This document shows, piece by piece, positions 1 through 8,147 of a stretch of DNA of 20,954 bases (within the stretch, counting starts at the first letter, position 1; each line of letters begins with the position of its first letter). Source of the DNA: an uncultured Prevotella sp. (GTDB taxonomy: Bacteria > Bacteroidota > Bacteroidia > Bacteroidales > Bacteroidaceae); NCBI GenBank assembly GCA_934229335.1, contig CAKQDQ010000033.1, forward strand, positions 1 through 20,954, given 5' to 3'. Under the pieces are notes generated by a model. That model worked only from the letters and a program-made list of their open reading frames with translations, did no database searches and was not told where the DNA came from. Position numbers and translations under genes: made by a program.

Positions 1-1296
1 GGCATATACAGCGATGCAGGTGCCAACACCTGTGGCTGTTGGTATGACAACGACACTATCGCCATCGGTGTAGGTCTCTATGGGCATGAGCAGCAAGACT
101 GTGATATGTTTTTCAAGGAGTTAGGGTTTGACTTTATAAAGATAGACTTCTGTGGTGGTAGTGCGGCACGCAATGCTTCACATCTCGCCCTCGACCCTAA
201 AGAGCAATATACTGCCATACGTAAAGCCATTGACCGAACAGGACGTAGGGATGTGCGTGTGAACGTTTGTAGATGGGATTACCCAGGCACATGGGTGTCG
301 CAAGTTGCTGACTCATGGCGAATGTCGCACGACATCCGTGCACGTTGGTCATCGGTAAAGGATATCATACAGCAAAATCTTTACCTCTCGGCTTATGTAT
401 CGTCAGGACACTATAACGATATGGACATGCTGGAGGTGGGACGTGGTCTAAAAACTGAAGAAGACCGAACACACTTCGCTATTTGGTGCATGATGTCGAG
501 TCCATTGCTTATTGGTTGCGACATTACGAAACTGCGGCCAGAGACTCTCCGTTTGCTGACAAACAAAGACCTCATAGCGATAAACCAAGATACGTTAGGG
601 CTGCAAGCCTATGTAGCAAAGATAACAAACAACTGCTATGTGCTGGTCAAGGATATAGAGAGAAGGCACGGCACGAAACGAGCCTTTGCCGTTTACAATC
701 CTACAGACAGTACGCAGACTATCTCTGTTGACATGACAACCCTCGAACTGGGTGGCAAGGTGCGCCTTCGCGACCTGCTCGAACAAAAAGACCTTGGCAC
801 ATTGTCTCAGGAAAAAGAATGGAAGGGCACACTTGCGCCCCATGCCACTCAGGTATTCCTCGCTGAATGTAGAGAGCGTCTGCCACGCGAAATCTATGAG
901 GCGGAGACTGCATACCTGTCAAGTTATCAGGAACTGTACAACCCTATAGCAATAGGAACTGCCTACTACACCGCTGATAAGCAATGCAGCGGAGAGATGA
1001 AGGTAACAAACCTTGGTGTGCGACCAGAAAACGACTTACAGTGGCGTGATGTGTATTGCCAGCAGCAAGGCAATCATCAGGTGGTTGTGCACACCGTAGG
1101 CTTTGGTAGTAATAAGGCTTTTTATATTTCGGTCAACGGTGGCAGTGCGCAACTTGTCAATGCTAAGCAAGCTGACTCTGACGGAAAGGTTACGCTGAAC
1201 CTACGATTTAACAAAGGGCAGAACAGCGTGCGACTATATAATGATAATGCAGCGATGCCCGACATTGACTATATGGAGATACATACAATAAAGTAA
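1..1296 (+). CDS. GH27 alpha-galactosidase with C-terminal carbohydrate-binding-like module, 5' end missing
   Basis: Partial gene; the reading frame is open from base 1, so the start lies upstream. The 431 visible residues hold the second half of a GH27 (alpha-galactosidase/melibiase) barrel. GIYSDAGANTC and the KIDFC strand are GH27 hallmarks. Asp49 (bases 145-147) fits the nucleophile and Asp111 in WRMSHDI fits the acid/base; their 62-residue gap resembles the human and plant enzymes. GHYNDMDMLEVG (136-147) matches the family's GHxNDPDMLEVG, with Met for Pro. An all-beta domain follows, then a module from about residue 297 (IYEAE...) to the end that looks like a CBM6/CBM35-type sugar-binding domain. 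Such enzymes remove alpha-1,6-galactose from galactomannan or raffinose-type sugars. No sorting tail is seen, unlike the next gene. The signal peptide would lie outside the window. Only 50 bases separate it from the next gene, so the two are probably co-transcribed. Confidence 0.9.
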   Translation, partial: GIYSDAGANTCGCWYDNDTIAIGVGLYGHEQQDCDMFFKELGFDFIKIDFCGGSAARNASHLALDPKEQYTAIRKAIDRTGRRDVRVNVCRWDYPGTWVSQVADSWRMSHDIRARWSSVKDIIQQNLYLSAYVSSGHYNDMDMLEVGRGLKTEEDRTHFAIWCMMSSPLLIGCDITKLRPETLRLLTNKDLIAINQDTLGLQAYVAKITNNCYVLVKDIERRHGTKRAFAVYNPTDSTQTISVDMTTLELGGKVRLRDLLEQKDLGTLSQEKEWKGTLAPHATQVFLAECRERLPREIYEAETAYLSSYQELYNPIAIGTAYYTADKQCSGEMKVTNLGVRPENDLQWRDVYCQQQGNHQVVVHTVGFGSNKAFYISVNGGSAQLVNAKQADSDGKVTLNLRFNKGQNSVRLYNDNAAMPDIDYMEIHTIK

Positions 1297-1346
1297 TATT
1301 ACCAAAACGAAATAACCATAACGTTAACCATAACATATTGACAAAG

Positions 1347-4300
1347 ATGAGAAAAATAGCATTGTTAACAGTTGCCTTAGTAACTACGATGATGGCAAAG
1401 GCTGACGCCTTCAGAAAAGGAGGACAGTTTGTTGACTACATACTGCCTCTTAATGGCAGCATCGCTGCTACGACTGATGATTGGGGAACCGCAGCGGGAA
1501 CCCTAAAAGGTGAGAGTTGGACAGGTACATTAGGTCGATGGAAAGACAATGGCATAGAAGATAACACCTATTCTTATTGGGGTGGCAACGCCATAAAGGG
1601 CGATGATGGTAAATGGCACCTCTTTGTTGCAGGATGGCCTGAGAACTCACCAAAGGGACACGATACGTGGCTTACAGGTTCGCGTTGCTATCATGGAGTA
1701 AGCAACTATCCCGACCGCGGGTTCGTGTGGCAAGAGGAATTAGGCGCAGGTCATAACACAGAGGCATATCGTCTGAAGGATGGTCGCACAGTGGTATATA
1801 ACATCGAACGCCGCTATATCAGCAATGAACCAACACTGACGTCGTCAACAACATGGACCCTTGGTAAGTTCAACTGGCACCTTCGTGACCGTCGTCTGCA
1901 GCGTGGTAATGACCGCACCGTAAGTCTTTCTAATTGCACCTTCGCCCGTCGTTCAGATGGTTCATTCCTTATGATGGACCGTGGCGGATGCGTATGGGTT
2001 AGCCGTGATGGTATCAATGACTATTATCAGCAAACAGACCATACCGCTTACGTTGGCAATCGTACACGTTATCTGGAAGACCCAGTGATATGGCACGACC
2101 ATATGCAGTACTATATGATTGTCAACGACTACGACGCAAAGGTAGCAAGCCTCAGTCGCTCTCTTGATGGCATACACTGGGTAAATGAACCTGGTGTGGC
2201 ATATAAAACGGGTATAATAAAGCACGCTAATGGTGATGCGGAAGGTTGGTACAAACTGGAACGCCCCAAGATACAGACCGACGATACAGGACGTGCCACA
2301 TACATACACTTTGCCGCGATAGATGCTGTAAAGGATGCTGACACTGGTCCTAACGATGGGCACTCGTCTAAGAACATTATTGCGCCACTCGTAAAGAGCA
2401 GACTGATAGAGGTCCTTAATGCTGATGTTATCACAGACGCCACAACAAGCATTAGGGTGAAGATAATGAAGGAAGCCGACTTTAATCCTGCTGACATTAA
2501 CCTCGCGTCGCTCGTATTTGGTAGTTACGACAAGGTGAACTACGGCAATGGCTTCAAGGCGGCAGCGTCAGAAACCGATGCTCAAGGTAACCTTATCGTG
2601 ACATTCACAGGCTCGGCAGGTGCCAGTGGCATCACCGCCGAAGAGTTTGCACCAAAGATGATAGGAGAAACAAACTCTGGCGATATAGTATATGGTTATG
2701 CCAAATTGCCTTATGTAAACTATGAGCCTGCCATGGTATCGGCAATGATTCCTGACATCGATGCCGAGAACAATATCTCTACTGTTAAGGTAGACAACTA
2801 TGGATTGTCTGCAAGCGACGAAATGACTGTTAAGGTAATGACGACCTCTGGCGTAACGCTCTCAACAGGTACAGTACATGCCATACCTGCTTATGGTACA
2901 GAGATGGTTTCGCTGCAAGGCGTCAAGAAACCCTCAAGCATATACGATAAAATAGTTATCGCGTTCTTCAAAGACAATGTAGAGGTAGACCGTAATACCC
3001 TTTTCGTAGACAGTATCTACAATCGCCAAACAGCTTTGACGACACTTATCAGCAAAGCCGAGGACGTGTTGGCGAATAGTGAGAAATACAGTAATGGACG
3101 CGCAGTACTGCAATCTAAACTCAACGAAGTAAAAGCAAAACGCTACTATTTCTCCGCTGAGGTACAGAAACAACTGAACGCTCAACTTGAGAGTGCCATC
3201 AGAGAGTGCCTGTATGCTAACGGCATCATCACTCAGTCGTGGAACTTCTACAATGCAGCACTTCAGAACGCTACCTTCACAATGACCGGCAACGCTGCCG
3301 TTACTGCCGACAATCACTCTGTAAAGATAGCCGACTATATGACAGCAAACGGCATACAGCAGAAGTTCTATGGTCGTATAGCCTTCGACCAAGGCACTGG
3401 GTGGCTCGATTTCCGTAACCAAGGTGAGGGAATGAACAACACGGGTCTCTTCAACTACAGCAATGCTGCCCACTTCTCTGTGCTCAACCTACAGCCTGGC
3501 GATGAGGTAACATTTACTCTCGCAGGTAAGACCATGCCAACGTTCATATCAGAGAACTGTTATATAAAAGGTGATGAAACGCAGACCTTGCTCGCTCCTG
3601 GTACGCCTCTTGCGTCAGGCACAACATACGTCATCGGTGGCGACAAGGCAACACAAATGGACATACAGAGTTACAACTACGTCTGCATCACCAACCTTAC
3701 GGTAGAAAGCAGCAGTACCGAGACGGTCTCCACACCGCAAATAAGCAACGATGCTGCCTTCCTCGTAACAATAATACCTGGCGAAAGCAATGCTGGCACA
3801 ACGGGGCTTGCCACCTACTACACAACGGATGGCAGCACACCAACCAAGGAGAGCAACCTCTATACGGCACCGTTCACAGTAAATAAAAATACTCTTGTTA
3901 AGGCTGTCACGTATCTGCCTAATGGCACACCGTCAGCAGTAAGGTCTATTCGCGCCAGCATACCCGACCAGACATGGGATTTCACAAACGCCACACGTTG
4001 GACTAACTATAAGTTAACAGCCAACAAACAGTATGACAGCAACGGCAATGAGGTGCAAAACGGGGGAGTGCTACTAAACTTCGAGACAGATAAGGCATCG
4101 TTCTCTCAAAGCGGAACGCAAGCACTTTGGTGGCTCGTAAGCGGCACAAGTACGCAGCCCGCCAACAACTACATTCAGATAGTAGTACCTGCAGACACCA
4201 AACTAACCGTCAACACTACAGGCTGGAGTGGCGAACGCTGTTATTGGTATACCGTCAACGGGACGACAGGCTCTGAAGGAAGTAAGTTCGCTACATCAAC

Positions 4301-5189
4301 CAATGACCGCGTTCATGAGTTCGTCAATAACTCAGGTGCCTCTCAGACATACACCATTTGGGCAAACAACCAGATGAAGGGCGGTATACCCCAAACCAAT
4401 CTCTCATCACTCATACTTACTGACATAGGAGAGGTGTTTGAGCATAAAGCCACTATAACAGCCATGTGTGGCGATACATCGTTTGACCAGTGGACAATGG
4501 AGGGCATTGGCGAGTTTAAGGAATACACCATCCACGGCAAAGCCTATATCAAGAAAGACGACAAGATATACGTGCTCAACGATGACAAGTTTGCTGGTGT
4601 TACTTCACAAGACTATAGTTACACAACGGAGATGGGCTTAGAAGACCAGAACATCACTGTAAACTACAACCTCTACAACAAGGGCGACATCGTTTTTTTC
4701 GCTGAGGCAGAGAGCCTCGATAATGTTACCGCTACAGCCTCTGCCACAGCCTCCAACGGCTTTACGGCACACCCTGACGGCAATAAGATGGTAACACTGT
4801 GCACTCTGCCAGTAGGTAAATACACCATTTACGTAGGTACGGTAAAAGATCGTGACGTATATCTGCGCAACGCTGGCGTCAGCGACAACAACGAGAACGC
4901 CATACTCTATTGGAATAAAAACCAAAACATCACCAAGCAATTTACCTTGAACGAGGACACACCACTCGCACTCTCTGGATATACCACAGACAAAGGAGGA
5001 TTAAACCAAGCAGGAGACATAGACTTTGTCATTATTCATAAAGCTGAGAGTGACATCCCTTCAGCAATAACAGCACTCAAGGAGAACAAGTCAAAAGGGT
5101 GCGCCATATATAATATGGTAGGGCAGCGAATAGACAAACCAGTAAGGGGACTATACATTATAGGTAATAAGAAAATATTACTCAAGTAA
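1347..5189 (+). CDS. Large secreted multidomain protein with GH43/GH117-like beta-propeller and C-terminal sorting tail
   Basis: The frame can be opened at a TTG at 1338, but the ATG at 1347 gives a clean signal peptide (MRKIALLTVALVTTMMAKADA) and is preferred; 1280 residues. Residues about 70-355 have the repeated blade pattern of five-bladed propeller glycosidases (WHLFVAGWPE, GHNTEAYRLKDG, SFLMMDRGG, LEDPVIWHDHMQYYMIVNDYD, KLERPKIQ), closest in feel to GH43/GH117. The exact family and catalytic acids could not be fixed by eye. After it come beta-rich and helical segments (about 360-625), two modules opening with SWNFYNA and TWDFTNA (about 628-790 and 872-1030), a chitobiase C-terminal-like domain between them (YYTTDGSTPTKESNLY, about 795-870), another beta module (about 1110-1235), and a tail YNMVGQRIDKPVRGLYII (1255-1272) of type IX sorting style. 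Probably acts at the cell surface on a plant polysaccharide with the neighbouring alpha-galactosidase. Its substrate is unknown. Confidence 0.75.
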   Translation: MRKIALLTVALVTTMMAKADAFRKGGQFVDYILPLNGSIAATTDDWGTAAGTLKGESWTGTLGRWKDNGIEDNTYSYWGGNAIKGDDGKWHLFVAGWPENSPKGHDTWLTGSRCYHGVSNYPDRGFVWQEELGAGHNTEAYRLKDGRTVVYNIERRYISNEPTLTSSTTWTLGKFNWHLRDRRLQRGNDRTVSLSNCTFARRSDGSFLMMDRGGCVWVSRDGINDYYQQTDHTAYVGNRTRYLEDPVIWHDHMQYYMIVNDYDAKVASLSRSLDGIHWVNEPGVAYKTGIIKHANGDAEGWYKLERPKIQTDDTGRATYIHFAAIDAVKDADTGPNDGHSSKNIIAPLVKSRLIEVLNADVITDATTSIRVKIMKEADFNPADINLASLVFGSYDKVNYGNGFKAAASETDAQGNLIVTFTGSAGASGITAEEFAPKMIGETNSGDIVYGYAKLPYVNYEPAMVSAMIPDIDAENNISTVKVDNYGLSASDEMTVKVMTTSGVTLSTGTVHAIPAYGTEMVSLQGVKKPSSIYDKIVIAFFKDNVEVDRNTLFVDSIYNRQTALTTLISKAEDVLANSEKYSNGRAVLQSKLNEVKAKRYYFSAEVQKQLNAQLESAIRECLYANGIITQSWNFYNAALQNATFTMTGNAAVTADNHSVKIADYMTANGIQQKFYGRIAFDQGTGWLDFRNQGEGMNNTGLFNYSNAAHFSVLNLQPGDEVTFTLAGKTMPTFISENCYIKGDETQTLLAPGTPLASGTTYVIGGDKATQMDIQSYNYVCITNLTVESSSTETVSTPQISNDAAFLVTIIPGESNAGTTGLATYYTTDGSTPTKESNLYTAPFTVNKNTLVKAVTYLPNGTPSAVRSIRASIPDQTWDFTNATRWTNYKLTANKQYDSNGNEVQNGGVLLNFETDKASFSQSGTQALWWLVSGTSTQPANNYIQIVVPADTKLTVNTTGWSGERCYWYTVNGTTGSEGSKFATSTNDRVHEFVNNSGASQTYTIWANNQMKGGIPQTNLSSLILTDIGEVFEHKATITAMCGDTSFDQWTMEGIGEFKEYTIHGKAYIKKDDKIYVLNDDKFAGVTSQDYSYTTEMGLEDQNITVNYNLYNKGDIVFFAEAESLDNVTATASATASNGFTAHPDGNKMVTLCTLPVGKYTIYVGTVKDRDVYLRNAGVSDNNENAILYWNKNQNITKQFTLNEDTPLALSGYTTDKGGLNQAGDIDFVIIHKAESDIPSAITALKENKSKGCAIYNMVGQRIDKPVRGLYIIGNKKILLK

Positions 5190-5244
5190 TGACACTCAGG
5201 TGACGGTGATAAGAAACTTCAAATAAAATACCACATACTTTCTT

Positions 5245-5290
5245 AAAAATACCAAAAGGGCATGTTACGGCATGACTTTTTGGTATTTTT
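5245..5290 (+). terminator. Intrinsic terminator after the propeller gene
   Basis: A 13-base-pair perfect outer stem (5245-5257 with 5278-5290, AAAAATACCAAAA against TTTTGGTATTTTT) encloses an inner CATG/CATG pairing. The 3' arm ends in a run of T. It lies 55 bases after the stop of the propeller gene and just before the phosphatase promoter. The A-run on the left arm could let it act from the other side too, but no minus-strand gene needs it. Confidence 0.85.
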
Positions 5291-5301
5291 CGTTTCATTA
5301 T

Positions 5302-5332
5302 TTTGCCATTACATTTCTTTTAAGTAAATTTG
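5302..5332 (+). promoter_or_regulatory. Bacteroidetes-type promoter of the phosphatase gene
   Basis: TTTG at 5302-5305 and TAAATTTG at 5325-5332 are separated by exactly 19 bases, a full match to the Bacteroidetes housekeeping sigma consensus (TTTG, 19-21 bases, TAnnTTTG). The downstream box ends only four bases before the ATG at 5337, so the transcript would have almost no leader. Confidence 0.8.
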
Positions 5333-5336
5333 CAAC

Positions 5337-6638
5337 ATGAAACATATTATCGCGACCATATTTACATTTGTCATCTGTCTATGCCTTAACGCACAGACGG
5401 CACTGAACGATTTTAAAAAGGACATAACGCTGGCAGGCGACAACTACGTGGCTTACCGCGGTCCGCAGAAACAACTTACTGCCGCGCCAAAGGGCTACGA
5501 GGCATGCTACATTAGCCATTACGGACGACACGGCTCACGCAACCTTATAGGCAGTTGGACCTACACCAAGGCTTACGACATACTGAAGAAAGCCAACGAT
5601 GACGGCATGCTGACACCGAAAGGCAAGGAACTTATGGAGAAGGTACGCATAATACGCGACGACGCCATGGGACACATCGAGGAACTAACCTTGCGTGGAG
5701 CGCAACAGCACGACCAGATAGCGTCGCGTATGTACGAACGATTCCCTGAGGTCTTCAAGGGAAAGACAAACATTAAGGCTAACAGTTCTACCGTAGTGCG
5801 CTGCATACTCTCCATGAGCAACGCACTCCTCGCCCTGCAACGCCATAACCCAGAGTTGACATTCCGCTTAGATGCCTCCGCTGGCGACATGAGTTACATT
5901 ATCTTCGACGACAAACCACTCTTCAAACAGCGTATGCCCGAAGGTTCTGAGGCGCAAAAGGCATACCGCGAGTATGAGAAGAAACACGTGGACTGGGTGC
6001 CTTTCATGAACCGTATCTTCAAGACAGAGGAGTACTGGAAGGAGAATGTGAAGAAGCCAAAGGAGTTCTACGTGGACCAGATATGGAAGATGTGCTCTAA
6101 CCTTCAGAGCACCGAACTGCGCCACAGCATCTCCCTCTACGACTTCTTTACCTTCGACGAACTCTACAACATCTGGCTGGCACGCAACGCCAACTGGTAT
6201 ATCACCTACGGACCGTCGCCACTCAACGGAGGTACGCAGCCATACTCACAGCGAGTGTTGCTGCGTAAGATGATAGCCGAGGCAGACTCTTCGCTGGCTT
6301 TGCCTAAGCCAGGAGCCACCCTGCGCTACGGTCATGAGGTGTGTGTGCTGCCATTGGTATGCCTTCTCAACCTCAACGGCTACGGAACGCAGTACCGCAA
6401 CCTTGACGACATAGAGAAAAACGGCTGGCGCGACTACAACATCTTTATGATGGGCAGCAACGTGCAGTTCGTCTTTTACCGCAAACCGAACGGCAACGGT
6501 GACACACTCGTTAAGGTGTTGCTCAATGAAGACGAGACAACGCTGCCTAAGGACATCACTCCCGTCAGCGGACCATACTATAAGTGGGACGACGTAAAGG
6601 CGTATTACCTCAAGAAACTCAACGCCTACAAAGAATAG
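5337..6638 (+). CDS. Secreted histidine-type phosphatase (MINPP / phytase-like)
   Basis: 433 residues beginning with a signal peptide (MKHIIATIFTFVICLCLNA). The RHGxR motif of the histidine acid phosphatase clade-2 family is at residues 64-68 (YGRHGSRNL), and an HE dipeptide at 333-334 (LRYGHEVCVLPL) takes the place of the catalytic HD/HAE. Length and layout fit the multiple inositol polyphosphate phosphatase type found in gut Bacteroidetes, which strip phosphate from phytate and related inositol phosphates through a phospho-histidine intermediate, in the periplasm or outside. The substrate is inferred from the family. It has its own promoter directly upstream, and miaB follows 64 bases downstream, so the two may share a transcript. 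No lipobox is evident (the VIC and LCL cysteines lack a small residue at -1), so a soluble or periplasmic enzyme is likely. Confidence 0.85.
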   Translation: MKHIIATIFTFVICLCLNAQTALNDFKKDITLAGDNYVAYRGPQKQLTAAPKGYEACYISHYGRHGSRNLIGSWTYTKAYDILKKANDDGMLTPKGKELMEKVRIIRDDAMGHIEELTLRGAQQHDQIASRMYERFPEVFKGKTNIKANSSTVVRCILSMSNALLALQRHNPELTFRLDASAGDMSYIIFDDKPLFKQRMPEGSEAQKAYREYEKKHVDWVPFMNRIFKTEEYWKENVKKPKEFYVDQIWKMCSNLQSTELRHSISLYDFFTFDELYNIWLARNANWYITYGPSPLNGGTQPYSQRVLLRKMIAEADSSLALPKPGATLRYGHEVCVLPLVCLLNLNGYGTQYRNLDDIEKNGWRDYNIFMMGSNVQFVFYRKPNGNGDTLVKVLLNEDETTLPKDITPVSGPYYKWDDVKAYYLKKLNAYKE

Positions 6639-6654
6639 TCAGCCACCCCAAAAC

Positions 6655-6689
6655 TCCTTGTGCGTTGGCATTTCCATGCCAACGTTCCA
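6655..6689 (+). repeat. Hairpin element before miaB (divergent copy of the TCCTyGTGC hairpin family)
   Basis: TCCTTGTGC at 6655-6663 leads into a perfect 9-base-pair stem (CGTTGGCAT 6663-6671, loop TTCC, ATGCCAACG 6676-6684), followed by TTCC. The elements at 8072 and 16926 have the same layout (TCCTCGTGC, 9-pair stem, TTCT loop, TTGyCCCCC) with different but still fully paired stem bases. It lies 18 bases before the miaB start. There is no T-run after it, so it is not a plain terminator. Confidence 0.65.
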
Positions 6690-6702
6690 TCAATAACAAA
6701 CA

Positions 6703-8034
6703 ATGAAGAAACTATATATAGAAACTTACGGCTGCCAGATGAACGTGGCAGACTCTGAAGTAGTAGCGAGCATCATGCAGATGGCAGGCTACGAACAGTG
6801 CGAAACAATAGACGACGCCGATGCCGTCTTTCTGAATACTTGCTCCGTTCGTGAGAACGCAGAGAACAAGATATACCATCGTCTTGAGGCACTTCATGCC
6901 GAGAACGTAAAGCGTGGCGAAGAGCGTAAGCGTATCATCGGCGTGTTGGGCTGCATGGCAGAGCGCGTTAAGGACGACCTGTTGCAGAACCATTACACCG
7001 ACCTCGTGGCTGGTCCTGACTCATACCTCTCTCTGCCCGACCTCATAGCGCAGTGCGAACTGGGTCAGAAGGCTATCGACACCAACCTCTCCACTACAGA
7101 GACCTACCGTGACGTATTGCCACAGCGTAGCCACGGTATGCACCTCTCAGGCTTTGTAAGCATCATGCGTGGCTGTAACAACTTCTGCCACTACTGCATA
7201 GTGCCTTACACCAGAGGCAGAGAGCGTTCACGCGACGTAGAGAGCATACTGCGTGAGGTGCGCGACCTTGCAGAGCGTAACTATAAGGAGGTTACACTGC
7301 TCGGACAGAACGTCAACAGTTATCGTTGCGAGAAAGAAGACGGAACGGTAGTAACCTTCCCAGAACTGCTGCGCCTTGTAGCTGAGGCAGTGCCGCAACT
7401 GCGTGTGCGCTTCACCACATCTCACCCTAAGGACATGAGCGACGAGACGCTGCACGTCATTGCCGACTATCCTAACGTGTGCAAGCACATACACCTGCCA
7501 GTGCAGTCTGGCTCTGACAGAATACTGAAGTTGATGAACCGTAAATACACTCGCGAATGGTACATGGAGCGTGTTGCCGCCATCAAGCGCATCATACCAG
7601 AGTGCGCCATCACGACAGACATCTTCGTGGGCTACCACTCTGAGACGGAAGAAGACCACCAGCAGTCGCTCTCGTTGATGAGAGAGGTGGGCTATGCCAG
7701 TGCCTTCATGTTCAAATACAGCGAGCGTCCTGGCACTTACGCGTCAAAGCACTTGCCTGACGACGTGCCAGAGGAAGTAAAGATACGTCGTCTTAACGAG
7801 ATGATAAAACTACAGACAGAACTCTCTGCCGCCAACTACAAGCTGGATGAGGGCAAAGAGTTTGAAGTGCTTGTAGAGAACTACAGCAAGCGCAGCCGCG
7901 AACAGCTGTGTGGCAGAACCTCGCAGAACAAGATGGTGGTGTTCGACAAAGGTAATCACCACATTGGCGAGACCGTTAAGGTGCGCATAACGGGCAGCAC
8001 CTCAGCGACACTGTTGGGCGAAGCGGTGGAATAA
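6703..8034 (+). CDS. miaB: tRNA-2-methylthio-N6-dimethylallyladenosine synthase MiaB
   Basis: 443 residues, normal length for MiaB. This radical-SAM methylthiotransferase adds the 2-methylthio group to i6A37 of tRNAs reading UNN codons. The N-terminal UPF0004 domain has its three cluster cysteines (Cys11 in ETYGCQMN, Cys47 in NTCSVRENAE, Cys84 in LGCMAER). The radical-SAM CxxxCxxC is at 158-165 (CNNFCHYC), followed by PYTRGRERSR. HLPVQSGSDRILKLMNRKYTR and GYHSETEEDH are further family motifs. A TRAM RNA-binding domain fills about residues 380-443. The order UPF0004, radical SAM, TRAM and the NTCSVRENAE motif favour MiaB over MtaB or RimO. No promoter was recognised in the 64-base gap upstream, which holds a hairpin; read-through from the phosphatase gene is likely. 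Confidence 0.97.
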   Translation: MKKLYIETYGCQMNVADSEVVASIMQMAGYEQCETIDDADAVFLNTCSVRENAENKIYHRLEALHAENVKRGEERKRIIGVLGCMAERVKDDLLQNHYTDLVAGPDSYLSLPDLIAQCELGQKAIDTNLSTTETYRDVLPQRSHGMHLSGFVSIMRGCNNFCHYCIVPYTRGRERSRDVESILREVRDLAERNYKEVTLLGQNVNSYRCEKEDGTVVTFPELLRLVAEAVPQLRVRFTTSHPKDMSDETLHVIADYPNVCKHIHLPVQSGSDRILKLMNRKYTREWYMERVAAIKRIIPECAITTDIFVGYHSETEEDHQQSLSLMREVGYASAFMFKYSERPGTYASKHLPDDVPEEVKIRRLNEMIKLQTELSAANYKLDEGKEFEVLVENYSKRSREQLCGRTSQNKMVVFDKGNHHIGETVKVRITGSTSATLLGEAVE

Positions 8035-8071
8035 TGCGTACCTTCATAAAAGGCAATAATTAAAATATATC

Positions 8072-8118
8072 GATGTTCCTCGTGCAACGGTGTTTCTACA
8101 CCGTTGTCCCCCGACAAC
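8072..8118 (+). repeat. 47-base dispersed hairpin repeat, copy A, before uxuB
   Basis: Matches the copy at 16926-16972 in 45 of 47 bases (differences at 8076 and 8107). It holds a perfect 9-pair stem (CAACGGTGT 8085-8093, loop TTCT, ACACCGTTG 8098-8106) followed by a C-run and GACAAC. It lies between miaB and uxuB, ending 29 bases before the uxuB ATG. The open frame running through it (ATG at 8073) is an artefact of the repeat. Confidence 0.85.
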
Positions 8119-8147
8119 GAAACAACAGAATAACAAAACAACCAATA

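Noticed and set aside
1338..1346. TTG at 1338 as start of the propeller gene
   Set aside because: The ATG three codons later gives a normal lysine/arginine-led signal peptide; a rare TTG start is not needed.
2934..3473. 179-residue open frame on the minus strand
   Set aside because: Antisense shadow of the propeller gene; no start signal, promoter or recognisable motif.
6663..6684. Terminator of the phosphatase gene
   Set aside because: The hairpin is stable but followed by TTCCATC, not a T-run, and it matches the non-terminator hairpin family before uxuB and purE.
8073..8147. N-terminal extension of the uxuB reading frame (ATG at 8073)
   Set aside because: The 25 extra codons fall in the dispersed hairpin repeat; the same bases at 16926 are non-coding, and the SDR fold starts normally at MSNLFNIKDYVVVITGG.
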